Assembly: GCA_020073215.1 (NCBI GenBank)
Contig: JAIQFO010000033.1
Location: 1-52,930 of the forward strand
DNA from: Terriglobia bacterium
GTDB lineage: Bacteria > Acidobacteriota > Terriglobia > Terriglobales > Acidobacteriaceae
Direction of reading: 5' to 3'
Length of the DNA stretch: 52,930 nucleotides
This document shows, piece by piece, positions 43,469 through 52,428 of the stretch. The notes under the pieces were generated by a model. The model worked only from the letters and a program-made list of their open reading frames with translations. It ran no database searches and was not told the DNA's origin. Both the position numbers and the translations under genes were made by a program. Within the stretch, counting starts at the first letter, position 1; every line of letters begins with the position of its first letter.

Positions 43469-43601
43469 CCCGGGTGCCGCTGCCCTGCGGGCGTCCTCAC
43501 AGAATTCCCTCGGTCTGCCCGGTCAATGAGTGAAACCGCCAACAACCGCTCTGACCACCAGCCAAATTGACTTGGCATCCTGCAGACCGAAACTGAAAGA
43601 T

Positions 43602-44366
43602 CTAAACAGAAGAATGGACAGACCTCTGCAACCGGCAGATGTCTAGCTGGTTACAGTTCTCCTGTAAGCGCCAGGCGCCATTATGAAAGAAGAATTCTGC
43701 CTTCGAGTCGTAAGTCTTATTCAGATCAATACCGTTGAGCTCTCTTGGCGCGATCCACCCTCCTCTATTCCCCCGACCGGTGCTCGGAATGCTTTGATTT
43801 TTGAAGAGCTCAGTACCCAACGGCGTCAAAGAGTAAATCCAGGTGTAGTGAACTTCGGCAAATTGAACTCCCATCTGCTGACCGCGCAGGACGCCTGTGA
43901 TTCTCACAAGCTTCTTTGTTGCTAATGGAACCTCCCATCTTTCAAATGGGTTTTGAGTCCTATCGGCTTGCCTGCCGGGCGCCGTCACACGCTCCCAATC
44001 TTTTGAGGCGGTTTTTCCCTTGTCCGAGAGGGTGAGCATTTCTGGTGAAGTCGAGAGTTGCAGATACCCCTTCTCTTTGTACAGCCAGTATCCGACTGGA
44101 TTTCCTTTCAAGCTCTCCGGTTCCAGATGAGCCGTCGAGTTGCCCCAATACTCTGCAATATTGCTCCATCGGCCTGTGTATATATGCGAATTGCAGGCAT
44201 CCCAATTGTCAATACCCGCGTGACAGTCTTTGAACGTTTCGCTGTCAGCAATCGCTTTCGCTGCCTTCTCCTGATCAAATTCCTGTTGAGCACGAGCTGA
44301 ACCGGAGAGCGCACAAAGCGCGGCACTGAGGAGAATTGAGCAAATTTTATTGTCATTCCGTCTCAT
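43602..44366 (-). CDS. Secreted protein of unknown function
   Basis: A 254-aa protein with a signal peptide (ICSILLSAALCALSGSARAQ). The mature part has Cys residues near its start (CHAGIDNWDAC) and end (NCNQLDIC) that may form disulfides. Beta-rich segments in between include ITGVLRGQQMGVQFAEVHYT, which hints at a small-molecule or polymer-binding domain, but I recognise no family. The base composition around it is lower in GC than most of the window, so it may be an acquired gene. Confidence 0.65.
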   Translation of the reverse strand: MRRNDNKICSILLSAALCALSGSARAQQEFDQEKAAKAIADSETFKDCHAGIDNWDACNSHIYTGRWSNIAEYWGNSTAHLEPESLKGNPVGYWLYKEKGYLQLSTSPEMLTLSDKGKTASKDWERVTAPGRQADRTQNPFERWEVPLATKKLVRITGVLRGQQMGVQFAEVHYTWIYSLTPLGTELFKNQSIPSTGRGNRGGWIAPRELNGIDLNKTYDSKAEFFFHNGAWRLQENCNQLDICRLQRSVHSSV

Positions 44367-44747
44367 AGCAAAACTCCTAGCGTTGTTGTTAGCAATTGCA
44401 CGGTCGGAATTTCCCCGAAGTTGTCAATAAGCGCATAGGCCGGTCACCAAGCTTCGAAATCCATTGAAAGCTGCGGCAGGCCAGCATTCTGCACCTCGTC
44501 TCATAAGGATTCAAGTGGCTAGGTGTTGTAATCAGGTGTGTGGGTGTTGAAAAACTCTTTTTACGGGACTCTACGAAGGAAATCGTTCGCAAGTTATTGA
44601 ATCTTCGTTTGCCGCAGGCGCTGAAATTTCGCTGAAATTACTGATTTGGTCACCTTTTCAACAGCCACATGTGTTTACACGCATTGACCTAGCCGACAGT
44701 GTGGCGCCGAGCGCGGTTTGAGCTCCGCGTTTATGCGAGTAAAAGGT
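44367..44747. other. Gene-free region upstream of the secreted protein
   Basis: About 380 nt of lower GC than the neighbours. I see no supported coding frame, tandem array or strong palindrome. It presumably carries the promoter of the 43602-44366 gene and the 3' flank of the tRNA-Cys gene. Confidence 0.5.
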
Positions 44748-44821
44748 TGGAGGCGCGGGTGAGAATCGAACTCACGATAGAGGTTTTGCAGACCTCGGCC
44801 TTACCACTTGGCTACCGCGCC
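44748..44821 (-). tRNA. tRNA-Cys (GCA)
   Basis: A 74-nt cloverleaf on the minus strand. The acceptor GGCGCGG pairs with CCGCGCC, the anticodon loop is CTGCAAA with GCA, the T-arm is GTGAGTTCGATTCTCAC, and the CCA end is encoded. Confidence 0.95.
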
Positions 44822-44886
44822 GGACCGTTCTTTGAAAACGCCGCACTGAAATGAAAAGCCCTCGCTTGGGCAGGGCTTCGAGGAAC

Positions 44887-44961
<75 letters not shown>

Positions 44962-45032
44962 TCGACTTCATGAGTATAAACGAGGCCGTCCCAAGGGGGC
45001 AAACTTGGCATCTACCGGCGTCCTGGACGAGT

Positions 45033-45063
45033 CCCACTCATCGCAACTTGCGCGATGAGTGGG
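45033..45063. repeat. 12-bp palindrome upstream of the tRNA genes
   Basis: CCCACTCATCGC (45033-45044) pairs with GCGATGAGTGGG (45052-45063), loop 7 nt, right edge GGGGCACC. It has the same plan as 42220-42260 with different arms. Confidence 0.8.
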
Positions 45064-45094
45064 GCACCCGGCGTTGCAGTGACCGCAAGCAGCT

Positions 45095-45165
45095 GCCGAG
45101 CTTCGGTCGGCTTGGACCCTTCGACTTGGTTCAGGGCAGGCTCGCGAGGGCGGCCGTCCCTACAC
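45095..45165. repeat. Composite palindromic element with nested insertion
   Basis: It begins with GCCGAGC/GGTCGGC (45095-45101/45105-45111). A CCTTCGACTTGGTTCAGGGCAGG block (45118-45140) follows, which is the reverse-complement type of 46384-46407. It ends with GCGAGGGCGGCCGTCCCTACACG. The two-hairpin composite seen at 34858 and 52889 thus appears to be split by another repeat. Confidence 0.65.
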
Positions 45166-45170
45166 GACCC

Positions 45171-46232
45171 CTAGTCTTCGTGGTGACGCGTGGCGTAGTA
45201 ACCGCTGCGGGCCTGGATCTTGTACTCGCCCTGCTTGGGCTTGATCTCGACCTTACGGAAGGAGCCGTCGCGAGTCGTGTTGGTGGGCGTGTAACCAATG
45301 TTGTACTGGCTGCGGAGTTCTTGCGAGATCTGGTCGAAGGCCTGGCGGAGTTTTTCGATCTTGTTGCCGACTTGGATTACTCGGCCACCAGTTTCCTGGG
45401 TGAGCTTCCTCATCTCGGAGTCGCCGGAGTAGCCACCGAAGCCGTAGAAGCCGCGATCGGCGATGAGCAGCACGTAGCAGATGGCATCGGCTTTCTGGGC
45501 GGCCTCGATGGCATCTTTGATCTTGAGGCGGCTGCCTTGGTCTTCTCCGTCGGTGAGCAGGATCATCGCCTTGCGACCGACTTCGTGGCTGAATTCGTCG
45601 TGCGATGCGAGATACACGGCATCATAGAGAGCGGTGCCGCGTGGGCCGGTCGAGGGGCACGGAATCGGGCCTTGCGGGCCCATAGGGCCGCCGGAGCAAC
45701 TGACTCCGCCGGTGTTGATCCTGGCCTCATTGAGCGCATGCCGAAGCCGGCTGACCGAATTGGTGAAATCCTGCAGAAGGTTGATGTCGATGTCGAAGCT
45801 GATGACGAATGCCTCGTCTTTCGGACGAAGGATGCTTTCGAGGAAGGAACCTCCGACGGTCTTTTCCATATCGAGCACGTTGATCTGGCTGCCGCTGGAA
45901 TCGATGAGGATGCCGAGGGTCAGCGGGAGATCGGTTTCGGCCTTGAAATACTTAATGGTCTGGGGCTTGCCGTCCTCGGACACGTCGAAGTTGTCTTTGG
46001 TGAGGTTGGGGATCAGCGCGCCATGTTTGTCTTTGACGTTGAAGAACAACTGGACGACTTCGACGTTGACCTTGAGGGTCTCGGCGGACTCGTCTTGCGA
46101 CTGGGCATTGGAGTTCGGTGGCGGAGTGGCATTCTGCCCGGCTGCCGGCAGCGTCAGGAACGTCACCAGGGCGAATGCGGCCAGAGCGACGAAACCCATG
46201 GCCAGGCACGGTTTGCAGTGTAATGTGGTCAT
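45171..46232 (-). CDS. VWFA-domain exported protein, acidobacterial type
   Basis: A 353-aa protein with an N-terminal hydrophobic segment (MGFVALAAFALVTFLTLPA) and a mature part starting QNATPPPNSNAQ. An intact von Willebrand A domain (about 100-300) has MIDAS residues D111, S113 and S115 in LIDSSGS. The LNVEVVQLFFNVKDKHG-like strand before it and the QYNIGYTPTN C-terminal strand are typical of the VWFA-related proteins abundant in Acidobacteriota. The likely role is metal-dependent protein binding at the cell surface. It is divergent from a second VWFA gene. Confidence 0.83.
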   Translation of the reverse strand: MTTLHCKPCLAMGFVALAAFALVTFLTLPAAGQNATPPPNSNAQSQDESAETLKVNVEVVQLFFNVKDKHGALIPNLTKDNFDVSEDGKPQTIKYFKAETDLPLTLGILIDSSGSQINVLDMEKTVGGSFLESILRPKDEAFVISFDIDINLLQDFTNSVSRLRHALNEARINTGGVSCSGGPMGPQGPIPCPSTGPRGTALYDAVYLASHDEFSHEVGRKAMILLTDGEDQGSRLKIKDAIEAAQKADAICYVLLIADRGFYGFGGYSGDSEMRKLTQETGGRVIQVGNKIEKLRQAFDQISQELRSQYNIGYTPTNTTRDGSFRKVEIKPKQGEYKIQARSGYYATRHHED

Positions 46233-46383
46233 CAGCGTTTTTATCCCGAGACTTTGCTAGTCTATCCTGTAGGAAGCTGTAACGGTTAGATGCACCAAAG
46301 GGGCGCGGTTGGGCATCTGAATTAGTGAAAAGGCAATGATGTTATTGCGCGGCCCCGCGTCGCGCGCGGGTGGACAGCCGGGA

Positions 46384-46407
46384 GCCTGCCCTGAACGAAG
46401 TCGAAGG
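46384..46407. repeat. CCTGAACGAAGTCGAAGG-type repeat before a VWFA gene
   Basis: It lies in the region between the two divergent VWFA genes. In the plus frame it would translate as PERSRRG, a known sign that a start codon has been placed too far upstream. It matches, inverted, the block at 45118-45140. Confidence 0.65.
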
Positions 46408-46461
46408 GGCGGCTGCTTCTACGCCAGATCGCACGGTAAAGAAAGACAGAGGATTCCGCGG

Positions 46462-47820
46462 ATGGGCACGAAAACTAGCGCGGTACTGAGGCTGGGGCTG
46501 GCATTGTTATCGGTGGGGTTGCTGGCAGGAGCCCTGGCGGCACAGCAGAAGCCTGAGGATATCCCGGACGCTCCTTCGGCGACTCGGCCGATGCCACCGC
46601 CCGAGCCACCCAGCCCGCGGCCCGGGGCGGACGAGGGAGCCCAACCCGATGCGCCCCCAGCGGATAATACCGGCGCGGGGGTGACCACCGGGTCGAAGGA
46701 GCTTCCAAGGAGCGCTCCGGATTCGACGGAAGAGAAGCCGGCTCCGCCTCCCATGCCTCCGGTCTCGACCGTACCCGAAGGCAGCGTTCCGAAAGATCTG
46801 AACACCGGCGAAGACGTGGGCTTAACCATCAGGAAGGCCGTAAACCTGGTGCTGGTGCCGGTAAGCGTGAAGGACAATGATGGCAGGTTGGTGGGTGGGC
46901 TGCTGCCCAAGGATTTCTCAGTGCTGGAAAATGGGCAAAGGCAGCAGCTGAAGTTTTTTACCAGCGACCCGTTTCCGCTATCCGCCGCGGTGGTGATCGA
47001 TACCGGCATGCCCGACATTGGGGTGAAGCGCGTCCAGGAGACTTTATCCGCCTTGCAGGGAGCGTTCAGCCAGTTCGACGAAGTGGGGATCTATACCTAC
47101 AGCAGCACGGTAGGCCGGGTTGCAGACTTCACCAGCGTAGGCAAAGAGCTGACCATGGCCATGAACGAGGTCAAGGGGTTCAGCGGAACCAATAATGGAC
47201 CTCCGGTGACGAGCGGGCCGCTTGGCCCCCAGGGACCGACGATTAATGGTCTTCCGGTTGGCTCGGCTCCGGTGACTCCGGTATACACTCCGCCCAAGCA
47301 GTCACGCGTGATCAACGACGCCATCCTGGAGGCGGCCCGCGATCTTTCCAAGCGGGAGCGTACGCGGCGGAAAATCATCTTCGTGATTAGCGACGGACGG
47401 GAGCGCGGCAGCACCGCCAGCTATGCCGACACGCTAAAAGTTCTTTTGACCCAGAACATCATTGTGTACGCCGTGGGCGTGGATGGCGCGGCCCTTCCAG
47501 GATACGAAAAGCTGCAGAAGATCCACATGCCTAACCTGGGATTGAACAAGTTGGGGTTTGAGCCGATCGGCTATGGCAACATCCTGACGAAGTACGTGGG
47601 AGCGACCGGGGGCGGGACGGTGTATGCCGAATCCGCCAGGGCCGATATCGAGCAGGCCTACGCGCGTGCCATCGGAGACGCGCGCAATCAGTACACGCTG
47701 GGCTACACGCCCAGTAAGCCGGGCATTGGCGGATATCGGCAGATCGAAGTGCGGGTACGGCGTCCGGACGTGAAGGTATACGCCAAGGACGGATATTATC
47801 CGCTGCCGACGGCGCGCTAG
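46462..47820 (+). CDS. VWFA-related exported protein with Pro-rich linker
   Basis: A 452-aa protein. The ATG at 46462 is chosen because it gives a signal peptide (LRLGLALLSVGLLAGALAAQ); the frame is open upstream but only through a repeat element. A Pro-rich linker (about 40-105) is followed by a VWFA domain. The MIDAS position reads DTGMP instead of DxSxS, so metal binding is probably lost. The C-terminal GYTPSKPG and YAKDGYYPL are typical. It is divergent from another VWFA gene with an intact MIDAS. Confidence 0.82.
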   Translation: MGTKTSAVLRLGLALLSVGLLAGALAAQQKPEDIPDAPSATRPMPPPEPPSPRPGADEGAQPDAPPADNTGAGVTTGSKELPRSAPDSTEEKPAPPPMPPVSTVPEGSVPKDLNTGEDVGLTIRKAVNLVLVPVSVKDNDGRLVGGLLPKDFSVLENGQRQQLKFFTSDPFPLSAAVVIDTGMPDIGVKRVQETLSALQGAFSQFDEVGIYTYSSTVGRVADFTSVGKELTMAMNEVKGFSGTNNGPPVTSGPLGPQGPTINGLPVGSAPVTPVYTPPKQSRVINDAILEAARDLSKRERTRRKIIFVISDGRERGSTASYADTLKVLLTQNIIVYAVGVDGAALPGYEKLQKIHMPNLGLNKLGFEPIGYGNILTKYVGATGGGTVYAESARADIEQAYARAIGDARNQYTLGYTPSKPGIGGYRQIEVRVRRPDVKVYAKDGYYPLPTAR

Positions 47821-47867
47821 TCAGTGGCCAGTTCCGAGTGGCCGGTACCCAGCACCCAATGGTCGGC
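47819..47867 (+). repeat. Heptamer-like array at the VWFA gene 3' end
   Basis: Seven-nt units (AGTCAGT, GGCCAGT, TCCGAGT, GGCCGGT, ACCCAGC, ACCCAAT, GGTCGGC) begin in the stop codon. The register is looser than in the other arrays. The rest of the gap to 48102 shows only short direct repeats of GTTCGCA type. Confidence 0.5.
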
Positions 47868-48102
47868 GCTTTCGGCCATGTCTTTCTATAAGCTAATCGC
47901 GAGGCTCGACCCAGCCCAAAGCGGAAGAACTGGCAGGTGCGTCCTTACAACTGGGTACCGACCTGGGTAACCAGCGCCCGGACCTCCGATGTGGTATAAA
48001 AATCAGCAGGATACTGTAGTCAGATGAATTGGTGGCGAGAGTTCGCAGGTTGAGGGAGTGGTTCGCAACGACTTTTTCGCAGGGAGTTTCTGAGGAAGCC
48101 TT

Positions 48103-48690
48103 TTGAGTTTCATCAACTTCGCAGCACGTGAGATCAACTGCAAGATTGTCTACTACGGCGCCGGGTTGGGCGGCAAGACGACGAATCTGCAGTTTATCTT
48201 CCAGAAAACAGCCGAACAGCAGAAGGGCAAGATGATCTCGCTCGCCACCGAGACCGATCGCACCCTGTTCTTCGATTTTCTGCCGCTCGATCTGGGCACG
48301 GTGCGCGGCTTCAAGACGCGCATTCACCTGTATACCGTCCCGGGACAGGTTTTTTACGACGCCAGCCGGAAGCTGATTCTGCGCGGCGTCGATGGCATCG
48401 TGTTCGTGGCCGATTCCCAGCAGGAGCGCATGGACGCCAACGTGGAAGCGCTCGACAACCTGACCGCCAACCTGAAAGAACACGGCTACGACTTCAACAA
48501 GATTCCCTACGTGCTGCAACTGAACAAGCGCGACCTGCCCAATGTGCTGCCGGTAGATGCGCTCTCCCGGGAGCTGCGCAAGAAGAACGAGCCGGTGGTG
48601 GAAGCGGTGGCCTTCCAGGGCGTGGGCGTGTTCGAAACGCTCAAGGAAATCGCCAAGCAAGTGCTGACGGAGTTGAAGCAGGGCGGGTAA
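48103..48690 (+). CDS. mglA: MglA-like small GTPase
   Basis: Ras-superfamily GTPase of 195 aa. The start is TTG 48103, preceded by TGAGGA, and gives the canonical MglA N-terminus [19 protein letters not shown]. The P-loop is [10 protein letters not shown] (about 20-29), the switch region has LTVPGQ-like [16 protein letters not shown], and the base-recognition motif is LNKRDL. MglA sets cell polarity and gliding in Myxococcus. The usual GAP, MglB, is not adjacent, and no motility gene is in the window, so its role here is open. Confidence 0.9.
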   Translation: MSFINFAAREINCKIVYYGAGLGGKTTNLQFIFQKTAEQQKGKMISLATETDRTLFFDFLPLDLGTVRGFKTRIHLYTVPGQVFYDASRKLILRGVDGIVFVADSQQERMDANVEALDNLTANLKEHGYDFNKIPYVLQLNKRDLPNVLPVDALSRELRKKNEPVVEAVAFQGVGVFETLKEIAKQVLTELKQGG

Positions 48691-48771
48691 GGTTTCCCGC
48701 GTTTCGGGGCATTCTCTGGATGTCCCTGGAAAGCAGGTCTGGCGATTTCTCAAAAAGCACGCATCGCCCTC

Positions 48772-49545
48772 TTGTTTGCGGTCACGATGGTCGTGGCCAC
48801 GGTTTGTGTTTTCCTACCCCGTATTCCCCAGCCCCAGTCGTACCACTCGTTCGCGGATCAACGCAGTTTGTTTGGCATCCCGAATTTTAGGGATGTCGTC
48901 TCTAACCTGCCATTCGCGGTGATTGGAGTTCTGGGCATCGCGTTCCTGCTGCGACCCGGTTCCGACCCGGCTTCCGGGCACTTTCTTGACTCGCGCGAGC
49001 GCTGGCCGTACCTGGTTGCATTTGTGGGCATCCTGCTAACAGCGTTCGGTTCTTCGTATTACCACTTGGACCCGAATAACGCGCGCTTAGTCTGGGACAG
49101 ATTGCCGATCATGGTGGCATTTACGGCGACCGCAGCAGCGTTGATCACTGAACGCGTCCAGATCCGCGTGGGATTGCTGCTGCTGCCAGTTCTCGTGATT
49201 GTGGGCGTGGCCAGTGTTTTGCAATGGTACGCAAGCGAGCTTCATGGTGCAGGCGACTTGCGCTTTTACGCAGCTGTTCAGGTGTGCTCGACCTTGGTGC
49301 TACTGATCGTACTGTTGTTCCCCGAGCGCTACAGCCGTGGTTCTGACCTGGCGGTCGTTGTGGGGCTCTACGCCCTTGCGAAGGTTCTGGAAGGGCTCGA
49401 CAAACCCATCTTCCGTGCCGGACAGTTTGTCAGCGGCCACACGTTGAAGCACCTGGCCGCCGCTGCGGCTGGATACTGGCTGCTGCGAATGTTGCGGGTG
49501 CGGCAGCCCGTTAGCGATCCCGCCGCACGTGTTGCTACTGGATAA
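48772..49545 (+). CDS. CREST-superfamily membrane protein (ceramidase-like)
   Basis: A membrane protein of about 257 aa with seven predicted helices. SSYYHLDPNNARLVWDRLPI supplies the Ser and His/Asp of the CREST superfamily (alkaline ceramidase, PAQR, Per1), and the C-terminal HTLKHLAAA gives the paired His residues, forming a likely zinc site. The start is uncertain: TTG 48772 is used, ATG 48787 is possible, and no good Shine-Dalgarno is visible. The substrate could be a lipid amide; this is inferred. Confidence 0.7.
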   Translation: MFAVTMVVATVCVFLPRIPQPQSYHSFADQRSLFGIPNFRDVVSNLPFAVIGVLGIAFLLRPGSDPASGHFLDSRERWPYLVAFVGILLTAFGSSYYHLDPNNARLVWDRLPIMVAFTATAAALITERVQIRVGLLLLPVLVIVGVASVLQWYASELHGAGDLRFYAAVQVCSTLVLLIVLLFPERYSRGSDLAVVVGLYALAKVLEGLDKPIFRAGQFVSGHTLKHLAAAAAGYWLLRMLRVRQPVSDPAARVATG

Positions 49546-49562
49546 ATTGGGCCATCCAGGAT

Positions 49563-51572
49563 TCACGTCAGAGTCTCCGATAGAACTTCCCACTCCGTCA
49601 TCAGGTTCTGCAGCGCGGTTTTGTGATGGGCGAGTTCCTGGGTCCGGCGCTGTGTTTCTTCTGCACTCACAAAACTCTGAAGCTGCGTTTCACAGAGGGC
49701 AATCGCGGCTTCGGCGCGGGCGATTTCCTCTTCTATTTCGTGCAGGCGGTGTTCCATTTGCTGGCGCTTGATCGGATTCAGGCGCTTCGCTTTGGAATCC
49801 GCGGAGCCTCGGTTGGGTGCGTCGCCGTTCGTCGGTGTTACTGCGTGTGCTTCCTCGTTCGCCGAACTCTCCGCGACTCGATGATCGGAAGAACGAACTG
49901 CGGAGAGTTCCCCGACAAGCTCGTTCTCAACCGCCTCCGTCTGTCCTGCGGCCTTCCCCTGCTTGCGCCAGAGATAGTCCTCGTAATTTCCGGGATAGAT
50001 TTCCACTTTGCCGTCGCCAATTTCAAACACTCGCGTGGCCAGCTTGTCGATGAAATAGCGGTCGTGGGAAACGAAGACGACCGTACCCGTGTACTTCATC
50101 AGGGCTTCGAGCAGGACGTCTTTGGCGCGCAGGTCGAGGTGGTTGGTAGGTTCATCGAGCAGCAGGAAGTTGGCGGGGTGCAGCAGCATTTTCAGCAACG
50201 CGTAGCGATTGCGCTCGCCTCCGGAGAGGACGCCGATGCGCTTGAAGACGTCGTCTCCGGAGAAAAGAAAACAGCCGAGCAGGCTGCGCAACTGGGTTTG
50301 CGTGGAGGCGGGCGAGAGTTCGCCGAGATCGTCGAGGATGCGCGCTTCGGGATCGAGTTCTTTGTATTGATCCTGCGCGAAGTAGTCGGGCCCGACGTTA
50401 TGGCCCAGCTTGTATGCGCCGGCGGTTAGGGGCTCCTGACCGGCGAGCAGTTTGATCAGAGTGGACTTCCCTGCCCCGTTGACTCCTACCAGCGCGACGC
50501 GCTCGCCGCGCTCGATCATGAAATTTACTTTCTCAAATACTTTGTGTTCGTTGATGCCGCGCTCGCCGTAACTTTTCGCGACGTCCGTGAACTCGGCTAC
50601 GATGCGCCCGCTCGGCTTCGGTTGCGGGAAGGAGAAGTGGACAGTCTTCTCTTCCTCCGGAATTTCGATGCGCTCCATTTTTTCGAGCTCTTTGATACGG
50701 CTCTGCACCTGCTTGGCTTTGGTCGCCGTGTAGCGGAAGCGGTTGATGAACACTTCGAGTTGCTCGATGCGGTCATGCTGCGTCTTGTAGGCGGATTCGA
50801 GCTGCTCTTTGCGTGCGGTCTTTGCAACCAGGTACTGGTCGTAGTTGCCGGCATAGAAATGAATCCGCTTATTCCAGATTTCCAGGATGCATTGGACCGT
50901 GATGTCAAGAAAGTAGCGGTCGTGCGAGATGAGGACAAACGCGTAGGGATAGGTGGTCAGGTACTCCTCGAGCCAGTTGCGGGCTTCGAGATCGAGGTGG
51001 TTGGTGGGCTCGTCGAGCAGGAGCAGGTTTGGCTTCTGCAGCAGAAGTTTGGCTAGCGCGATGCGCATTTGCCAGCCGCCGGAGAATTCTTCGGTCTGGC
51101 GCTTCCAGTCGTCGCGATGAAAACCGAGGCCGGTGAGAACCTGGCCGACTTGCGCTTCGAGGGTGTAGCCGTCGCGGGCTACGAATTCGTGTTCGAGCTT
51201 CTGGTAACGGTCGGCGACGTTCGCATATTCGGGGCCCTCGTGGTCGAGTTCCGACATGCTGCGGGTAAGCGACTCCATTTCCTTTTCGATGGCATCGAGT
51301 TCGGCGAAGACGGACATGCACTCGGCGAAAATGGTGCGGCCGGTCAGGGTGAGGCCGTCCTGCGGAAGGTATCCGGTGGAGATGGCTTTGGCGCGCGAAA
51401 TGGAACCATAGTCGAGCGTCTCGCTTCCGGCGAGGATTTTCATGATGGTGGACTTGCCGGTGCCGTTCGCGCCGACCAGGCCAATGCGGGATTCCGGCGT
51501 GATCAGCCAGTCGGTGTTCTCGAACAGGAGTTTGTGGCCGTAGCGCTTGCCGGCGCCGGAGAGTTGGATCAT
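49563..51572 (-). CDS. ABC-F family ATPase
   Basis: A soluble protein of 669 aa with two ABC domains and no membrane part. Walker A motifs are GANGTGKST (about 35) and GVNGAGKST (about 360), with signatures FSGGWQMRIALA and LSGGERNRYALL. The inter-domain linker (about 240-320) is charged and helical, as in ribosome-acting ABC-F proteins. A long C-terminal extension ends in a coiled coil (KRQQMEHRLHEIEEEIARAE), like Uup or YdiF. The probable role is translation or ribosome rescue; antibiotic protection cannot be judged. Confidence 0.92.
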   Translation of the reverse strand: MIQLSGAGKRYGHKLLFENTDWLITPESRIGLVGANGTGKSTIMKILAGSETLDYGSISRAKAISTGYLPQDGLTLTGRTIFAECMSVFAELDAIEKEMESLTRSMSELDHEGPEYANVADRYQKLEHEFVARDGYTLEAQVGQVLTGLGFHRDDWKRQTEEFSGGWQMRIALAKLLLQKPNLLLLDEPTNHLDLEARNWLEEYLTTYPYAFVLISHDRYFLDITVQCILEIWNKRIHFYAGNYDQYLVAKTARKEQLESAYKTQHDRIEQLEVFINRFRYTATKAKQVQSRIKELEKMERIEIPEEEKTVHFSFPQPKPSGRIVAEFTDVAKSYGERGINEHKVFEKVNFMIERGERVALVGVNGAGKSTLIKLLAGQEPLTAGAYKLGHNVGPDYFAQDQYKELDPEARILDDLGELSPASTQTQLRSLLGCFLFSGDDVFKRIGVLSGGERNRYALLKMLLHPANFLLLDEPTNHLDLRAKDVLLEALMKYTGTVVFVSHDRYFIDKLATRVFEIGDGKVEIYPGNYEDYLWRKQGKAAGQTEAVENELVGELSAVRSSDHRVAESSANEEAHAVTPTNGDAPNRGSADSKAKRLNPIKRQQMEHRLHEIEEEIARAEAAIALCETQLQSFVSAEETQRRTQELAHHKTALQNLMTEWEVLSETLT

Positions 51573-51655
51573 GGGACTGTTCTTATGTTCTCACGAAGAC
51601 CAGTGGAACAGAATGTCCGTTGCTGCTCATCGATTGGATCTTCGGGGGCTTTCGC

Positions 51656-52084
51656 CTATGCGAGCTCGCGGCCGCACGCGGGGCACACAGGCTCAGCGAA
51701 CTGGGGCGATGCCTTGGGACTGCTAATGTCTTTCGGCAAAGTTCGGATTGGGCATTGGCAGAATGGGCACGGAGCAGCCTCCCTGAATGAACTGTAAAAG
51801 GCGGCGCGCGGACCGCCGTACACGATAAAGAAAACGTAAATGATGGCTGGGAGCGCGAGGGCGATAATTAGCCGAACGACGGGGCCGTCTCTGGCGGCGG
51901 GCGCATCCGCTGGCATCGCCGAGAGGGCCCAGACTGAGACAGCGAAGCCGATCGCGGCCAGCACATGGATGTACTTGGGGATCCAGAAGCGAATCCGTGC
52001 CCAGAACTTGAACGAAGCGACGGCAGCCAAAACAAGCAGAATGCCATGGATCAAATTGAATCCAGCAAATAAGTGCTTCCACAT
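51656..52084 (-). CDS. Membrane protein with C-terminal zinc ribbon
   Basis: A 142-aa protein with three or four hydrophobic helices (about 5-25, 35-58, 70-92) and a soluble tail. The tail has two Cys pairs, CPFCQC and CPACGRE, separated by about 25 residues, consistent with a zinc ribbon. I recognise no family. It lies upstream of the ABC-F gene on the same strand and divergent from the toxin-antitoxin pair that follows. Confidence 0.65.
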   Translation of the reverse strand: MWKHLFAGFNLIHGILLVLAAVASFKFWARIRFWIPKYIHVLAAIGFAVSVWALSAMPADAPAARDGPVVRLIIALALPAIIYVFFIVYGGPRAAFYSSFREAAPCPFCQCPIRTLPKDISSPKASPQFAEPVCPACGRELA

Positions 52085-52148
52085 ATCTTTGCCACGGATA
52101 TCCTAGCTCTTATTTCTGCTCCGCGGTCCACAGGGTCTGGATAGGGAT

Positions 52149-52178
52149 TTGACAACGTGTCACAACTTGTGGCACAAT
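52149..52178 (+). promoter_or_regulatory. Promoter with palindromic operator of the Phd/VapC-like pair
   Basis: TTGACA (52149-52154), 18-nt spacer, CACAAT (52173-52178). The spacer holds a near-perfect operator: GTGTCACAA (52157-52165), centre C, TTGTGGCAC (52167-52175). The -10 ends 6 nt before the ATG, so the mRNA should be leaderless and the antitoxin can block RNA polymerase directly. Confidence 0.75.
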
Positions 52179-52184
52179 TTAATT

Positions 52185-52421
52185 ATGCCCAGCGTAAACA
52201 TTCGTCAGCTTCGGGACACCAAGCGACTGAAGGCCTGGCTGCGTTCGGGGAAGACGGTGGAACTCCGGGAGCGCGACGAGGTGATTGCCCGCATTGTCCC
52301 CGAAGGAGCGCCTCCGCAGCCCGGCGATTGGCCCGATTTCGCGGCCGCACGCAAGGAAATTTTTGGCGATCGCATTTTGCCCGGAGCCGATTTCGTGACT
52401 GAAGAACGCGGCCGCTATTGA
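52185..52421 (+). CDS. Phd/YefM-like antitoxin
   Basis: A 78-aa protein. The ATG at 52185 is preferred because of the promoter position; the frame is open 12 codons upstream. The N-terminal MPSVNIRQLRDTKRLKAWLR and VELRERDEVIARIVPEG form the Phd/YefM-type DNA-binding fold. The acidic C-terminal FAAARKEIFGDRILPGADFV should wrap around the toxin. The toxin gene starts 7 nt after the stop. It presumably represses its own promoter through the operator at 52157-52175. Confidence 0.82.
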   Translation: MPSVNIRQLRDTKRLKAWLRSGKTVELRERDEVIARIVPEGAPPQPGDWPDFAAARKEIFGDRILPGADFVTEERGRY

Positions 52422-52428
52422 GGCTCCA

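Noticed and set aside
44367..44592. Small antisense gene upstream of the secreted protein
   Set aside because: A 67-codon frame without motif or ribosome site in lower-GC sequence.
46336..46461. N-terminal extension of the second VWFA protein
   Set aside because: It includes the PERSRRG translation of a repeat element, and the signal peptide starts at 46462.
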